From JAVJSD01 sp040219575 (GTDB lineage: Bacteria; Planctomycetota; Planctomycetia; Pirellulales; Pirellulaceae): a DNA stretch of 64,000 nt. Positions 40,927 through 49,533 of this stretch are shown here, piece by piece (position 1 is the stretch's first letter; every line of letters starts with the position of its first letter). Where the stretch lies: assembly GCA_040219575.1 (NCBI GenBank), contig JAVJSD010000071.1, positions 1 to 64,000 on the forward strand. Reading direction: 5' to 3'. The translations under genes were made by a program, and so were the position numbers. The notes under the pieces were generated by a model. That model searched no databases. It saw nothing but the letters and a program-made list of their open reading frames with translations, and had not been told where the DNA came from.

Positions 40927-42243
40927 CTAATCATACTCGCGCACGCGCCTCGAGATCGCCTTGCCGAGCGCCTCACGGACGCTCTCGATCGGAATGCGGT
41001 CGAACACCTGTTGGAAGAAGCCGGTGACGATCATCTGCACGGCTTCGCGGCGAGTGAAGCCGCGGCAGCAGGCGTAGAAGATGAGTTCTTCGTCGACGCG
41101 GCCGCTGGTCGAGCCGTGCGTACAGCGGACATCGTCGGCTTCGATCTCCAAACCGGGAATCGAATCGGCCTTGGCGGTCGTGGAGAGCAGCAGGTTGTCG
41201 TTGCGCTGGTAGCCGTTCGTTTTCTGGGCGGCGGGATCGACTTTGATCATTCCCCGCCAGACGGTCCGCGACTTGTCTTGCAGAGCCGCCTTGTAGAGCA
41301 GATCGCTGCGGGTGTTCTCCGCTTCGTGGTGCTGGAGCGTGTTGTACGTCAGACTCTGCCGGCCTTCGGTGAACATCACGCCGTTCACCTGGCACTCGGC
41401 GCCTTCGCCCACCAGCGCCACCTGCTGATTCACCTTGGCCAATTTGGCGCCGAGCGCGCCGATCGTCCATTGCAGCGATGCGTCGCGGCCGACCAGCGCC
41501 TTCTGGTGCGCGAAGTGCCACGTGCCGGTGCCCCAGTCCTGCAGGCTGACGAACCGCAGCCGCGAGCCCGGCATCAGGATCAACTCGATGCCGCCGCAGT
41601 GCAGGCCGCCTTCGGTCTCGCTGAAACCGGCCGTCTCCAGCAACAGCGTGGCCTCGGCGCCTTCCTCCAGCACGACGAGCGTATGCCCCAGGTCGACGCC
41701 GCCGTCGCGCACCGCCGCCAGGGCGTGAAACGGTTGATCGACCGCCACGCCGCGCGGCACGTGCAGCAGGCAGCCGCCGGACCAGCAGGCCGCGTTCAGC
41801 GCCGCGAAGCGGTCGTAGCCGGGATCGACGGCCCGGGTGAACAGGTGCTTCCGCACGAGATCGCTGTGCTCGGAGGCGAGCTTCGACAGGCTGCCGAACT
41901 TGACGCCCTTCTCGGCCCACTTCGGCTCGAGGTGCGAGCGGACCGTGCGGCTGTCGAGCGAGGCGATGCCGCCGCCGAGTTCGACGCCCTCGGACAGCGC
42001 CGCCCGGGGCAATTCCGCCGCGTCGCCCGCATCGCTCGGCAGCGCGTAGCGGTCGAGGTGGAATCCGCGGATGTCGGTCCGCATCCACTCCTCTTCGCGA
42101 CGCGTCGGCCACGCCATGTTCTGAAACGCCGCCCAGGCCGTCTTGCGCTGGGCGAGGAGCCAGTCGGGTTCGCCCCCGCGGGATTGCAAAAACGCCTCGA
42201 ATCCGGCGTCGGTGAATTGAAGCTGGCTGGTCGTTTGGGACAT
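40927..42243 (-). CDS. sufD: Fe-S cluster assembly protein SufD
   Basis: 438 residues from ATG 42243 (MSQTTSQLQFTDAGFEAFLQSRGG). Scaffold partner of SufB in the SufBC2D complex. SufBD core at about 150-410: 'RFAALNAACWSGGCLLHVPRGVAVDQPFHAL', 'GEGAECQVNGVMFTEGRQSLTYNTLQHHEAENTRSDLLYKAAL', and 'DDVRCTHGSTSGRVDEELIFYACCRGFTRREAVQMIVTGFF', with the functional His in CTHG. It is separated from sufB by two Uma2 genes, an unusual interruption. Confidence 0.95.
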   Translation of the reverse strand: MSQTTSQLQFTDAGFEAFLQSRGGEPDWLLAQRKTAWAAFQNMAWPTRREEEWMRTDIRGFHLDRYALPSDAGDAAELPRAALSEGVELGGGIASLDSRTVRSHLEPKWAEKGVKFGSLSKLASEHSDLVRKHLFTRAVDPGYDRFAALNAACWSGGCLLHVPRGVAVDQPFHALAAVRDGGVDLGHTLVVLEEGAEATLLLETAGFSETEGGLHCGGIELILMPGSRLRFVSLQDWGTGTWHFAHQKALVGRDASLQWTIGALGAKLAKVNQQVALVGEGAECQVNGVMFTEGRQSLTYNTLQHHEAENTRSDLLYKAALQDKSRTVWRGMIKVDPAAQKTNGYQRNDNLLLSTTAKADSIPGLEIEADDVRCTHGSTSGRVDEELIFYACCRGFTRREAVQMIVTGFFQQVFDRIPIESVREALGKAISRRVREYD

Positions 42244-42325
42244 TCGCTTGCTTTGCTTAACCGCCGCTTTCAATGACGGCGGACAGGAGTGTGATGATGT
42301 GGCGGCTCGCCGCGCGACGAGCGTT

Positions 42326-42868
42326 CTAACGGAACAACTCGTCGACCGGCATGGTCCAGCCGGGCACGGCGGGCTCCGCCTCGGCGACTTCGCCGCGACG
42401 GTGGATGGTGGGATTGTCGGGATCGGCGGATCGATACACACGCACGATGTCTTCGCTTTCTAAAGCAACATCCCAAACGACCTTCGTGCCGGCGGCGAAG
42501 TAATCCGCGCGCTTCTCTGCCAGCCGCTGCTCTGCTTTAGGGCCGTAGTCCTCTTCGCTGCGAACCTCGACCGCGAAATCCGGCGCCTGCGGCAGAAACT
42601 TCTTTCCGCCCCGGGGACCCGTGTAGTACGCCGCGTCGGGGCTGAAGGACTGGCGATTCGGTAAGTCGCAGCGGAACGCAGTGTTGTCGGTGTACGATCG
42701 ACCGCCCGATGTTTGCTGGTAGTGCCACAGCGAAACGTAGATGTTTCCTGCTGCACAGTTATGTTCGTCCCCTGCCGGACTCATGCGCACAATCTCCCCG
42801 CCGACGAGTTCCGCCTTGCCTTCCTCGCGGTACAGATCTTCGATGGTGGCGTGTTGATGCGTTGCCAT
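42326..42868 (-). CDS. Uma2-family (DUF820) endonuclease-like protein, copy A
   Basis: 180 residues from ATG 42868. PD-(D/E)xK-like Uma2 fold: 'TIEDLYREEGKAELVGGEIVRMSPAG', 'FSPDAAYYTGP' and 'APDFAVEVRSEEDYGPKAEQRLAEKRADYFAAGTKVVWDVALE' carry the Asp, Glu-x-Arg/Lys pattern. Biochemical function of the family is unproven despite the nuclease-like fold. About 70% identical by eye to copy B immediately upstream, 17 bases away. Lies inside the suf gene order. Confidence 0.9.
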   Translation of the reverse strand: MATHQHATIEDLYREEGKAELVGGEIVRMSPAGDEHNCAAGNIYVSLWHYQQTSGGRSYTDNTAFRCDLPNRQSFSPDAAYYTGPRGGKKFLPQAPDFAVEVRSEEDYGPKAEQRLAEKRADYFAAGTKVVWDVALESEDIVRVYRSADPDNPTIHRRGEVAEAEPAVPGWTMPVDELFR

Positions 42869-42885
42869 TGCTGGCGCCTCAATGC

Positions 42886-43443
42886 TTAACGGAACAACTC
42901 GTCGACCGGCATCGTCCAACCGCGCACGGCCGGTTCCGCCTCGGCGACGTCGCCGCGACGATAGATGGTGGGATTCTCGGGATCGGCGGCGCGGTAGACG
43001 CGCACGACATCTTCACCTTTCAGATCGACATCCCACACGACTTTCGTTCCCGCAGTGAAGTAGTCACTCCGTTTGTCGGAGAGACGCTGTTCGGCCTTCG
43101 GCCCGTAATCTTCATCTTCTTCGCTGCGAATCTCCACGGCGAACTCCGGCGCCTGCGGCAAAAACTTGTCTTCGTCCGAGTCGGGGCCGGCGTAGTACGC
43201 TGCATCGGGAGAAAAGGACTGGCGATGCGCCAAGTCGCACAAGAATCCGACGCTGTCGGCGAACGCCTCACCTGCAGCAGAGGTGCTCTCCTGGTGCTCC
43301 AAGAGTCGCCGGGCGATGCGCAACGATACACGACCGTGTTTCCTGCCCGCCGGACTCATCCGCACAATCTCTCCCCCAACGAGTTCCGCTTTGCCTTCCT
43401 CGCGGTGCAAGTCGTCGATGGTGGCGTGTTGATGGGTCGCCAT
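42886..43443 (-). CDS. Uma2-family (DUF820) endonuclease-like protein, copy B
   Basis: 185 residues from ATG 43443. Same architecture as copy A: starts MATHQHATIDDLHREEGKAELVGGEIVRMSPAG, active-site region 'APEFAVEIRSEEDEDYGPKAEQRLSDKRSDYFTAGTKVVWDV', and the identical end 'RGWTMPVDELFR'. The N-terminal 35 and C-terminal 40 residues are almost unchanged between the copies, while the middle ('HGRVSLRIARRLLEHQESTSAAGEAFAD') differs, so selection or gene conversion has acted unevenly. 51 bases after sufB. Confidence 0.9.
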   Translation of the reverse strand: MATHQHATIDDLHREEGKAELVGGEIVRMSPAGRKHGRVSLRIARRLLEHQESTSAAGEAFADSVGFLCDLAHRQSFSPDAAYYAGPDSDEDKFLPQAPEFAVEIRSEEDEDYGPKAEQRLSDKRSDYFTAGTKVVWDVDLKGEDVVRVYRAADPENPTIYRRGDVAEAEPAVRGWTMPVDELFR

Positions 43444-43494
43444 GGACAAATCCCGTAGTGCGCCGAAACTCAGGCTGCGCGATCCTCCGCAGGC

Positions 43495-44904
43495 TTAGCC
43501 GACCGAGCCTTCCATCTGCAGTTGAATCAAGCGGTTCATCTCGACGGCGTACTCCATCGGCAGTTCTTTCACCAGCGGCTCGATGAAGCCGTTGACGATC
43601 ATCGTGCTGGCTTCCGCTTCGGTCAGGCCGCGGCTGGTAAGATAGAACAACTGCTCCTCGCCGATCCGCGAGACGCTGGCCTCGTGGCCGACGGAGACGT
43701 CCTGCTCGTCGATCTCGATATACGGGTACGTGTCGCTGCGGCTGTCCTTGTCGAGGATCAGCGCGTCGCAGACCACGTTGCACTTGGCGTTCTTCGCGCC
43801 CCGCTCCACCCGGGCCAGGCCGCGGTAGCTGCTGCGGCCGCCGTTCTTGGAGATCGACTTCGACGTGATCTGTCCGGTGGTGTTGGGAGCGCAGTGGACC
43901 AGCTTCGCGCCGGCGTCCTGGTGCTGGCCGGCGCCGGAGAAGGCGATCGACAGGATCTCGCCCCGGGCGCCGGGCTCCATCATGTAGACGGCCGGGTACT
44001 TCATCGTCAGCTTGCTGCCGAGGTTGCCGTCGACCCATTCCATGGTGGCGTCGGCGTAGGCCATGGCCCGCTTGGTGACGAGGTTGTAGATGTTGTTGGC
44101 CCAGTTCTGAATCGTGGTGTAGCGACAGCGAGCGCCGCGCTTGACGACGACTTCGACCACGGCCGAGTGCAGGCTCTCGGTGGTGTACATGGGGGCGGTG
44201 CAGCCCTCGACGTAGTGCACCTGCGCGCCTTCATCGACGATGATCAGCGTCCGCTCGAACTGGCCCATGCTCTCGGCGTTGATGCGGAAGTAGGCCTGCA
44301 GCGGGAAGTCGATCTTCACGCCCTTGGGGATGTAGATGAACGATCCGCCAGACCAGACGGCCGAGTTCAAGGCGGCGAACTTGTTGTCCTCCGGCGGAAT
44401 GACGTTGGCGAAGTGTTCGCGAAACAGGTCCTCGTGCTCGCGGATCGCCGAGTCGGTGTCGAGGAAGATCACCCCCTGGTTGCCGAGTTCCTCCTTCAGC
44501 GAACCGTAGACGACTTCGCTCTCGAACTGCGCCTTGACGCCCGCCAGGTAGGCCTTCTCCGCCTCGGGGATGCCGAGCCTGTCGAAGGTCTCCTTGATCT
44601 CCTTGGGCACGTCGTCCCAGGTGCGTCCCTGGTGATCCGACGGCTTCAGGTAGTAGTAGATGTCCTGGAAATCGATGTCGATGGCGCCGCCCCACCTGGG
44701 CATCGGCTTGGAGTTGAAGATCTCCAGCGAGCGAAGGCGGAACTCGCGCATCCAGTCCGGCTCGTTCTTGATGTCCGAAATCTGGTTCACGACCTCGGCG
44801 TCGATTCCCTTGCGGGCCTTGAAGATCGGCGTCGACTCGGTCTTGAAACCGTACTTGTTGATTTCGCCGATGGCGGATTTATCCGCAGTAACGTCGGTAG
44901 CCAT
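43495..44904 (-). CDS. sufB: Fe-S cluster assembly protein SufB
   Basis: 469 residues from ATG 44904 (MATDVTADKSAIGEINKYGF); AAAGG lies upstream. Main scaffold for cluster building. Diagnostic stretches: 'EPDWMREFRLRSLEIFNSKPMPRWG', 'FAALNSAVWSGGSFIYIPKGVKIDFPLQAYFRINAESMGQFERTLIIVDEGAQVHYVEGCTAP', 'HCAPNTTGQITSKSISKNGGRSSYRGLARV' and 'SDTYPYIEIDEQDVSVGHEASVSRIGEEQLFYL'. Cys in VEGC and in KCNVVCDALI are conserved. Normal length. 89 bases after sufC. Confidence 0.97.
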   Translation of the reverse strand: MATDVTADKSAIGEINKYGFKTESTPIFKARKGIDAEVVNQISDIKNEPDWMREFRLRSLEIFNSKPMPRWGGAIDIDFQDIYYYLKPSDHQGRTWDDVPKEIKETFDRLGIPEAEKAYLAGVKAQFESEVVYGSLKEELGNQGVIFLDTDSAIREHEDLFREHFANVIPPEDNKFAALNSAVWSGGSFIYIPKGVKIDFPLQAYFRINAESMGQFERTLIIVDEGAQVHYVEGCTAPMYTTESLHSAVVEVVVKRGARCRYTTIQNWANNIYNLVTKRAMAYADATMEWVDGNLGSKLTMKYPAVYMMEPGARGEILSIAFSGAGQHQDAGAKLVHCAPNTTGQITSKSISKNGGRSSYRGLARVERGAKNAKCNVVCDALILDKDSRSDTYPYIEIDEQDVSVGHEASVSRIGEEQLFYLTSRGLTEAEASTMIVNGFIEPLVKELPMEYAVEMNRLIQLQMEGSVG

Positions 44905-44993
44905 CGTAATATGCCTTTCTCTTGCGAGTGGTCGTTTCGTTTGCGAGGCGTCGTCGCCAGCCGTTTCCGCGCCGAAGCGGCGGAGCAAACGGC

Positions 44994-45818
44994 TCAAACG
45001 ATGCCTTGCGGCTGCTCTTTCTCGAGCAACTCCTGGTTGTACGCGTCGGCGTCGGGATACTCGTTGCGAATTCGCTCGTAACCTTCCGAGTGAAGTTCGC
45101 GAGCCAGTTCGGCGCCGCCGCTTTCCACAATCCGTCCGCCGAGGATCACGTGCGTGAAGTCGGGCGGGTTGTGCTCCAGCAGCTTGTCGTGGTGGGTGAT
45201 AATCAACAGGCCCATCTTCTCGCGCCCAATCTCGGCGATGCTCTGGCTGGCCAACCGCACCGCGTCGGCGTCGAGGCCGCTGTCGGTCTCGTCGAGAATC
45301 GCGATCTTCGGCTGCAGCATGGCCAGTTGCAGGATCTCGGCCCGCTTCATTTCGCCGCCGGAGAAGCCGTCGTTCACATAACGCCGGGCGAACTCCGGAT
45401 CGATCTTAAGCTGCTCCATCTTCGTCTTGATTTCCTTGCGGAACTCCCGCATCGGAATCAACTCCTCGCCTTCCTTGCGATCGGGACGGCGGACGTTGGT
45501 CGTGGCGTGCCGCAGGAAGTCGGCCATCTTCACCCCGGGAATCGCCACGGGACGCTGAAAGGCCAGGAACAAACCGGCCCGAGCCCGCTCGTCCGGCGAC
45601 ATCTCCAGCACATCCTGACCGTTGAGTTCGATGCTCCCCTCGGACACCTCGTACTTGGGGTGTCCCATGATGGCCAGGCCGAGCGTGCTCTTGCCCGAAC
45701 CGTTGGGGCCCATCAAGGCGTGCGTCTCCCCACGCTTGATCGTGAGGTTCACACCGCGGAGGATCGGCTTGCCTTCGACGGCGACATGCAGATTCGTGAT
45801 TTTGAGGGTGTCAGTCAT
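44994..45818 (-). CDS. sufC: Fe-S cluster assembly ATPase SufC
   Basis: 274 residues from ATG 45818 (MTDTLKITNLHVAVEGKPILRGVNLTI); the open frame extends much further upstream but overlaps nuoB there and is not protein-like. Walker A GPNGSGKST (about 38-46), SufC-type signature 'RYVNDGFSGGEMKRAEILQLAMLQPKIAILDETDSGLDADAV' (about 145-187), and 'LLIITHHDKLLEH'. Supplies ATP hydrolysis for the SufBC2D scaffold. 38 bases after nuoB. Confidence 0.97.
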   Translation of the reverse strand: MTDTLKITNLHVAVEGKPILRGVNLTIKRGETHALMGPNGSGKSTLGLAIMGHPKYEVSEGSIELNGQDVLEMSPDERARAGLFLAFQRPVAIPGVKMADFLRHATTNVRRPDRKEGEELIPMREFRKEIKTKMEQLKIDPEFARRYVNDGFSGGEMKRAEILQLAMLQPKIAILDETDSGLDADAVRLASQSIAEIGREKMGLLIITHHDKLLEHNPPDFTHVILGGRIVESGGAELARELHSEGYERIRNEYPDADAYNQELLEKEQPQGIV

Positions 45819-45856
45819 CGTTTCTCTTGTTTGCGTCGCAACTCGGCTGCTATCGA

Positions 45857-46483
45857 TCAGCCGGTGATCTTCTGGTGGTCGTAAACCGGATCGAGGTCGG
45901 CGGGGGCTTCCACATAGCCGCTGTGGTGCGGCACCGGCAGTTCGTCGTCGACCTTCACGCCCTTGCGCAGATCGAGCAGGCTGCCCGTGCTGCCGCGTTT
46001 GGCGATCCGCTGTCCGCTGATCTTGTCTTGAATTCGCATCAGCCCTTCCAGCAGGGCTTCCGGACGGGGCGGGCAACCGGGCACGTACACATCGACCGGC
46101 ACCACCAGGTCCACGCCCTTGACCACGTGATAGCCCCACTTGAAGTACGGGCCGCCGCCGACCGTGCAGGCGCCCATGGCGATCACGAACTTGGGATCGG
46201 GCATCATGTTGTAGAGCCGGCGGACGCGGCTGGCCATTTTGTAGGTGACGGTGCCGGCGACGATCATCAGGTCGGCCTGCCTCGGGGTGGCGCGAAACGC
46301 CCCCGCGCCGAAGCGGTCGAGATCGTAACGACTGGCGCCGGCGGCCATCATTTCGATGGCGCAGCAAGCCAGGCCGAAGGTCATCGGCCAGATGCTCGAC
46401 TGCCGAGCCCAGTTGATGGCCTGCTCGACCGTCGTGGTGAGGACGTTCTCCTCCATCCGTGCTTCAATAAAGGGCCGTGTCAT
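45857..46483 (-). CDS. nuoB: NADH-quinone oxidoreductase subunit B (NuoB)
   Basis: 208 residues from ATG 46483; ATG 46456 (MEENVL) also fits the family. Complex I subunit that carries cluster N2. All ligands are visible: the Cys pair in 'MTFGLACCAIEMM' (about 42-43), Cys in 'VIAMGACTVGGGPY' and Cys in 'VYVPGCPPRPEALL'. The C-terminal 45 residues are an extension ('KRGSTGSLLDLRKGVKVDDELPVPHHSGYVEAP'). No other nuo gene is in the window, so this is a detached nuoB placed between a SufR-like regulator and sufC. An alternative is a related hydrogenase small subunit, but the motif set favours NuoB. Confidence 0.93.
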   Translation of the reverse strand: MTRPFIEARMEENVLTTTVEQAINWARQSSIWPMTFGLACCAIEMMAAGASRYDLDRFGAGAFRATPRQADLMIVAGTVTYKMASRVRRLYNMMPDPKFVIAMGACTVGGGPYFKWGYHVVKGVDLVVPVDVYVPGCPPRPEALLEGLMRIQDKISGQRIAKRGSTGSLLDLRKGVKVDDELPVPHHSGYVEAPADLDPVYDHQKITG

Positions 46484-46619
46484 CGGGGTTCTCACCCTGT
46501 CGTTGTGTGGTGGGGATCGGGGGGAAACGGCTCAGAATACCACGCGATCTTCATCTTTCCCATTGCCCCAACCGCGTTTGCGGAATGCTGGGGTGCGGAA
46601 CATCGAAAACAATCATCCC

Positions 46620-47285
46620 TCAGGAGGCGGACATCTGCGGCGTGAAGGTGCAGCACGACGCGTCGCCGTCCAGACGACAGTCGGTCAGGCGGACATTCTC
46701 GCCCAACAACTCCGAAAACATGATGCGTTCCATCGCGCACACGCTGCGGTCCTGCTCGGCCAACTCCGGATAGGGGCAGGCATGTGCGGTGAGGATCGGC
46801 AGGTCGCCCGACCGATCGACGCTGAACGGAATTCGCCGCTCGGCGAACAGGCCGGCCAGCGACTCCATTCTCTCATCGAGCGTAGCGCCCGAGATACGAT
46901 CGCGGTACATTTCCGCCAATCGCTTCGAGAGCCGCTGGAGCAGTCCGCGGCGCACCTCGACATCCTTGATATCGCGGATCTCCTGCCAGAGCGCCACGGC
47001 CAGGTCGGCGAAGTTGGCGCCGGTCTTGCGACGTCCGCTCTGCGTGAGCATGTAGCTATGGCTGGGACGTCCGCGGCCCGCCTTGGTGGCGAACCGCTCA
47101 ATGTATCCCTGGGCCATGAGGCGGGTTAGTCGCTGACGAACGGCCGTCGCCGTAACCTCCATGGCAGAAGCGAGTTCCGCAACGGAAAGCGAGTCGCACT
47201 TGCGCAGCAAATCGAGAATCGCCACGTCAGAAGAAACGATTTCGTCGTTCATCACGGTCGATCCTCTTGGCTGGTTCATCGTCAT
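46620..47285 (-). CDS. SufR-like iron-sulfur transcriptional regulator
   Basis: 221 residues from ATG 47285, which has AAGGAG seven bases upstream; ATG 47252 (MNDEIVSSD, with AGAGGA upstream) is a good alternative. The N-terminal winged helix (about 25-100: 'AILDLLRKCDSLSVAELASAMEVTATAVRQRLTRLMAQGYIERFATKAGRGRPSHSYML') matches the DeoR/SufR type. The C-terminal Cys pattern 'CPYPELAEQDRSVC...VRLTDCRLDGDASCC' can hold the [4Fe-4S] cluster that SufR uses to sense cluster supply. Position at the head of the suf genes fits a repressor of that cluster. Confidence 0.88.
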   Translation of the reverse strand: MTMNQPRGSTVMNDEIVSSDVAILDLLRKCDSLSVAELASAMEVTATAVRQRLTRLMAQGYIERFATKAGRGRPSHSYMLTQSGRRKTGANFADLAVALWQEIRDIKDVEVRRGLLQRLSKRLAEMYRDRISGATLDERMESLAGLFAERRIPFSVDRSGDLPILTAHACPYPELAEQDRSVCAMERIMFSELLGENVRLTDCRLDGDASCCTFTPQMSAS

Positions 47286-47301
47286 CTTCGTTCTCCTTGG
47301 T

Positions 47302-47341
47302 AATATAAGCATTTATCACATTTTTGACAACCATATGTTTG
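47302..47341 (-). promoter_or_regulatory. Promoter and SufR-type operator of the suf regulator gene
   Basis: Minus strand: TTGTCA (47325-47330), 17-base spacer, TATATT (47302-47307) in an AT-rich patch. Overlapping the -35 is CAAC-CATATG-TTTG (47328-47341), a near match to the CAAC-N6-GTTG operator of cyanobacterial SufR. The -10 lies only about 16 bases from ATG 47285, which favours the later ATG 47252 or a very short leader. Confidence 0.55.
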
Positions 47342-47658
47342 AAAAATATAGACGGAATCTGCGTGCGATGACTTCCGAACGCCGTAAAGCATTGACAAAT
47401 ATCGGGTTATCGGCTAGAAGGCACAGCTCGCAGGTATCCCCCGAGGGGGGCAGCGACTGTTGTGTGGCTACCTTCTCCAGCCACGCGCAATTTTCCCGCG
47501 CCGAGGGACCGCCCTGATCCTCGAAACCGTGTAACATCGTTGCCGTGACGGCGCTGAAGCAATTCACGGTTTCGCGACCAGCAGCGATCGCTCCGTATTT
47601 GCCCAACGTCTTTGTTGTTCTTTGCGAACCGCCTAAATTCCCCGGCAAGAGGAATTCC
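47342..47658. other. Intergenic region between the suf regulator and the alanine symporter
   Basis: No gene seen. A short hairpin CCCCCGAGGGGGG lies at about 47438. I looked for glycine-riboswitch core motifs upstream of the symporter and found none. Confidence 0.5.
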
Positions 47659-49365
47659 ATGCCACGTTCGACGTTTGACGGCCGCATTCCGGGGAAGTGG
47701 TTCTTTCTTCTGGCGACGCTGCTCGCGGCGCTCAGTTGGTCCCCCGTGGCCGGGCAGGAAACCGATCCAGCCTCTTCGGACACCGGCGCGCAATCGACGA
47801 CAACGGAGGACGCCGCCTCGGGCGAGGACGCCGCGGCAAGCGACCCGCAAGACGCGAAGCATTCGGCGACGGAGGGCGATTCCAAAGCCACCGCCGGACC
47901 TCCGCCCTGGATGCAGGGCGTCGACAAGGTTTTCGGCGACTACCTGGTGACGCCGCTGGAGACGGTCCTGTTCTTCGATTTCTGGACTGGCCAATGGCTG
48001 GGGACCAAGATCCCGTTTGTCGTCGTTTGGCTGTTCGCCGGAGCGGCGTTTTTTACGATCCGCATGGGCTTTATCAATGTACGGGCTTTCTGGCACGCCG
48101 TCCGCCTGACCAAGGGAGACTACGACGACGCCAACGAGAAAGGGGAGGTCTCGCACTTTCAAGCGCTCGCCTCCGCGCTTTCGGCCACCGTGGGATTGGG
48201 CAATATCGCCGGTGTGGCGATCGCCGTGGGCACCGGCGGCCCCGGTGCGACGTTCTGGATTATGGTGGTCGGCCTGTTGGGCATGAGCAGCAAGTTCGCC
48301 GAATGTACGCTTGGCCAGATGTATCGCCGCGTGGAACCCGACGGCACGGTGTCAGGCGGCGCGATGCACTACTTGCGCGAAGGGCTGACCGATCTGGGAC
48401 TGCGGCCGTTAGGCGTCGTGCTGTCGGTGCTGTTCGCCCTGCTGTGCATCGGCGCTTCCTTTGGAGGCGGCTGCGCCTTCCAGGTCGGCCAATCGCTCAC
48501 GGCGATTCGCGAAGAGATCCCCATCCTTGACCAGTACCCGTGGATTTACGGACTGGTCATGGCGGTGCTGACCGGCGCCGTGATCATCGGCGGGATTCGC
48601 TCGATTGGGGCTGTCGCCGGCAGGATCGTCCCCTTTATGTGCGGCGCCTATGTGTTGACGGCGCTGTTCATCATTTTCGCCAACATCACGAAGGTCGGCC
48701 CTGCGTTCGCCTTGATTTTCTCGGAAGCCTTCAAGCTCGAATCGGTATACGGCGGCTTCCTGGGCGTGTTGGTGATCGGCATTACGCGGGCGGTGTTCTC
48801 CAACGAGGCGGGCGTCGGTTCCGCCGCGATCGCGCACTCCGCCGCGAAGACGAACGAACCAGTCAGCGAAGGCATCGTGGCCCTGCTCGAACCGTTCATC
48901 GACACCGTGGTTGTCTGCACGATGACCTCTCTGGTGATCGTGATCACCGGCGTTTACGCCGATCCGGCGCACGCCGCGCTGGTGGAAGGCAAGCAAGGCG
49001 CCGCGCTCACGGCGGCCGCATTCAGCGAAGGGGGCTACGACTGGTTCAGGTACATCCTATACATGGCGGTGGTGCTGTTCGCCTATTCGACGCTGATCTC
49101 CTGGTCGTATTACGGCGAGCGGTCCTGGTGCGCCCTGTTCGGCGTGCGGTTTTCGCTGGCGTACAAGATTCTGTTCCTGGTGTTCGTGGTGCTGGGTTCG
49201 ATCGTCACGGCGGGGAAGGTCCTCGACTTTAGCGACCTGCTGATTCTGGGCATGTCGTTCCCCAATATCCTGGGCGTGGTGCTGCTCAGCGGGAAAGTGA
49301 AACGCGCCCTCGACGAGTACTGGGCCAAGTACAAGAGCGGCAAGCTGAAGCTCAAGTCCGGTTGA
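47659..49365 (+). CDS. Sodium:alanine/glycine symporter (AGCS family)
   Basis: 568 residues from ATG 47659, with AAGAGGA upstream. Starts with a signal-like hydrophobic helix (WFFLLATLLAALSWSPVAG, about 13-31) and a 55-residue acidic Ser/Asp/Glu spacer, an N-terminal extension unusual for AGCS. Then about eleven membrane segments. Family signatures: 'FQALASALSATVGLGNIAGVAIAVGTGGPGATFWIMVVGLLGM', 'FAECTLGQMYR', 'GFLGVLVIGITRAVFSNEAGVGSAAIAHSAAKTNEPVSEGIVALLEPFIDTVVVCTMT'. Imports alanine or glycine with Na+. Alanine dehydrogenase is encoded elsewhere in the window but far away. Confidence 0.95.
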   Translation: MPRSTFDGRIPGKWFFLLATLLAALSWSPVAGQETDPASSDTGAQSTTTEDAASGEDAAASDPQDAKHSATEGDSKATAGPPPWMQGVDKVFGDYLVTPLETVLFFDFWTGQWLGTKIPFVVVWLFAGAAFFTIRMGFINVRAFWHAVRLTKGDYDDANEKGEVSHFQALASALSATVGLGNIAGVAIAVGTGGPGATFWIMVVGLLGMSSKFAECTLGQMYRRVEPDGTVSGGAMHYLREGLTDLGLRPLGVVLSVLFALLCIGASFGGGCAFQVGQSLTAIREEIPILDQYPWIYGLVMAVLTGAVIIGGIRSIGAVAGRIVPFMCGAYVLTALFIIFANITKVGPAFALIFSEAFKLESVYGGFLGVLVIGITRAVFSNEAGVGSAAIAHSAAKTNEPVSEGIVALLEPFIDTVVVCTMTSLVIVITGVYADPAHAALVEGKQGAALTAAAFSEGGYDWFRYILYMAVVLFAYSTLISWSYYGERSWCALFGVRFSLAYKILFLVFVVLGSIVTAGKVLDFSDLLILGMSFPNILGVVLLSGKVKRALDEYWAKYKSGKLKLKSG

Positions 49366-49454
49366 GCGCGTTGTACGACGGACGTCCTCGTCGACGTCCT
49401 CGTCGGTCGAAGGCCGCCGTCGTCCGCTGCTTCTCGCCGCGAACCACCAATGCG

Positions 49455-49483
49455 TTGGGCAGCGCGATGTGATTTGCTATTCT
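49455..49483 (+). promoter_or_regulatory. Possible promoter of the PQQ-type propeller gene
   Basis: TTGGGC (49455-49460), 17-base spacer, TATTCT (49478-49483), about 50 bases before the ATG at 49534. Moderate match only. Confidence 0.35.
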
Positions 49484-49533
49484 GGCGGCGTTGTGCTCGT
49501 CTCTCGCCGCTGGTCTGCTTCGCGGAGGTTGTC

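Noticed and set aside
45819..46367. An open frame extending sufC far upstream
   Set aside because: It overlaps nuoB in another frame and is Arg-rich and domain-free; sufC has a normal ATG and ribosome site at 45818.
47342..47658. Possible glycine or alanine riboswitch upstream of the AGCS symporter
   Set aside because: No conserved glycine-aptamer core could be found by eye.
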